8,021 nucleotides of DNA from Ferrithrix thermotolerans DSM 19514. Lineage in GTDB: Bacteria; Actinomycetota; Acidimicrobiia; Acidimicrobiales; Ilumatobacteraceae. The stretch covers positions 1-8,021 of the forward strand of contig CAMAQQ010000051.1 in NCBI GenBank assembly GCA_945860575.1. Direction: 5' to 3'. This document shows, one piece after another, positions 7,647-8,021 of the stretch. The notes under the pieces are model-generated. The model saw only the letters and a program-made list of their open reading frames with translations. It made no database searches and was not told the DNA's origin. Within the stretch, counting starts at the first letter, position 1. The number at the start of each line of letters is the position of its first letter. Position numbers and translations under genes: made by a program.

Positions 7647-8021
7647 ATGAAACTTGACCTGACAATAGACGAAGTTCTAACCACAACACGCAGCGTGCGC
7701 AAGCGCCTCGACTTTGACCGACCAGTTGAACGCGAAGTAGTTGAAGAATGTCTGAACTTGGCGTTGCAATCCCCAACTGGCGGAAATTCTCAAGGCTGGC
7801 ACTGGATTGTCGTTGAGGACGCAACCAAGCGCAAGGCACTTGCCGATATTTACAAAGAAAACTTCAAGATTTATGCCAGTTTGCCTGGTCGCAAATTTGC
7901 CGAAGGTGACCTGAGAATCGATCAAATGCCAAAAGTTCGCGACTCAGCGATGTACCTGGCCGAAGAGATGCATCGCGCACCGATGTTGATGATCCCATGC
8001 CTCGAAGGTCGTCTTGAAAAT
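7647..8021 (+). CDS. Nitroreductase-family flavoprotein, N-terminal part (runs off the right edge)
   Basis: I translated 125 codons in one open frame from ATG at 7647 to the edge. The N-terminus matches the FMN-dependent nitroreductase fold: TTRSVRKR at 13-20 supplies the basic residues that usually hold the FMN phosphate, and SPTGGNSQGWHWIVVED at 42-58 is the typical 'SPxxGNxQxWxxxVV' flavin-binding segment. Family members are usually homodimers that use NAD(P)H to reduce nitro compounds, quinones or related substrates; some are dehalogenases or cofactor-processing enzymes. The missing C-terminal part, which helps define the substrate, prevents a narrower call. No ribosome-binding site precedes the ATG, and the extended -10-like sequence just upstream would fit a leaderless or near-leaderless mRNA, which is common in actinobacteria. 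It is transcribed away from the crotonase and gltBD genes. Confidence 0.88.
   Translation, partial: MKLDLTIDEVLTTTRSVRKRLDFDRPVEREVVEECLNLALQSPTGGNSQGWHWIVVEDATKRKALADIYKENFKIYASLPGRKFAEGDLRIDQMPKVRDSAMYLAEEMHRAPMLMIPCLEGRLEN

Overview
The window looks like an ordinary metabolic stretch of an actinobacterial chromosome. GC content is a little under half by eye. The large glutamate synthase subunit follows the mycobacterial/actinobacterial GltB pattern closely, as recalled from family knowledge without a search. The Thr/Pro linker of the left-hand lipoprotein and the moderate GC would fit a low-GC aquatic lineage such as Acidimicrobiia or a relative, but this placement is tentative.

Layout, left to right: (1) 1-548, minus strand, the N-terminal part of a secreted lipoprotein with two LysM domains, running off the left edge. 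(2) 617-2068, minus, gltD, the small subunit of NADPH-dependent glutamate synthase. (3) 2061-6599, minus, gltB, the large subunit, which starts at TTG and overlaps gltD by 8 bases. (4) 6600-6677, a short gap with a ribosome-binding site and a perfect 8-bp inverted repeat. (5) 6678-7544, minus, a crotonase-family protein with an unusual active site. (6) 7545-7646, a divergent intergenic region. (7) 7647-8021, plus strand, the first 125 codons of a nitroreductase-family flavoprotein, running off the right edge.

GltB and GltD form one enzyme. GltB releases ammonia from glutamine at its N-terminal cysteine and combines it with 2-oxoglutarate at an FMN/3Fe-4S site. GltD supplies electrons from NADPH through FAD and 4Fe-4S clusters. 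The crotonase, gltB, gltD and LysM genes all point the same way with gaps of 78, -8 and 68 bases, so partial co-transcription is possible, but no functional link beyond GltB-GltD is visible.

I found no mobile element, CRISPR array, tRNA, rRNA or phage-like sequence, and no convincing sign of a new multi-gene system. The points most worth checking are the crotonase active-site substitutions, the dyad just upstream of gltB, the LysM lipoprotein cut by the left edge, and the nitroreductase start that lacks a ribosome-binding site.
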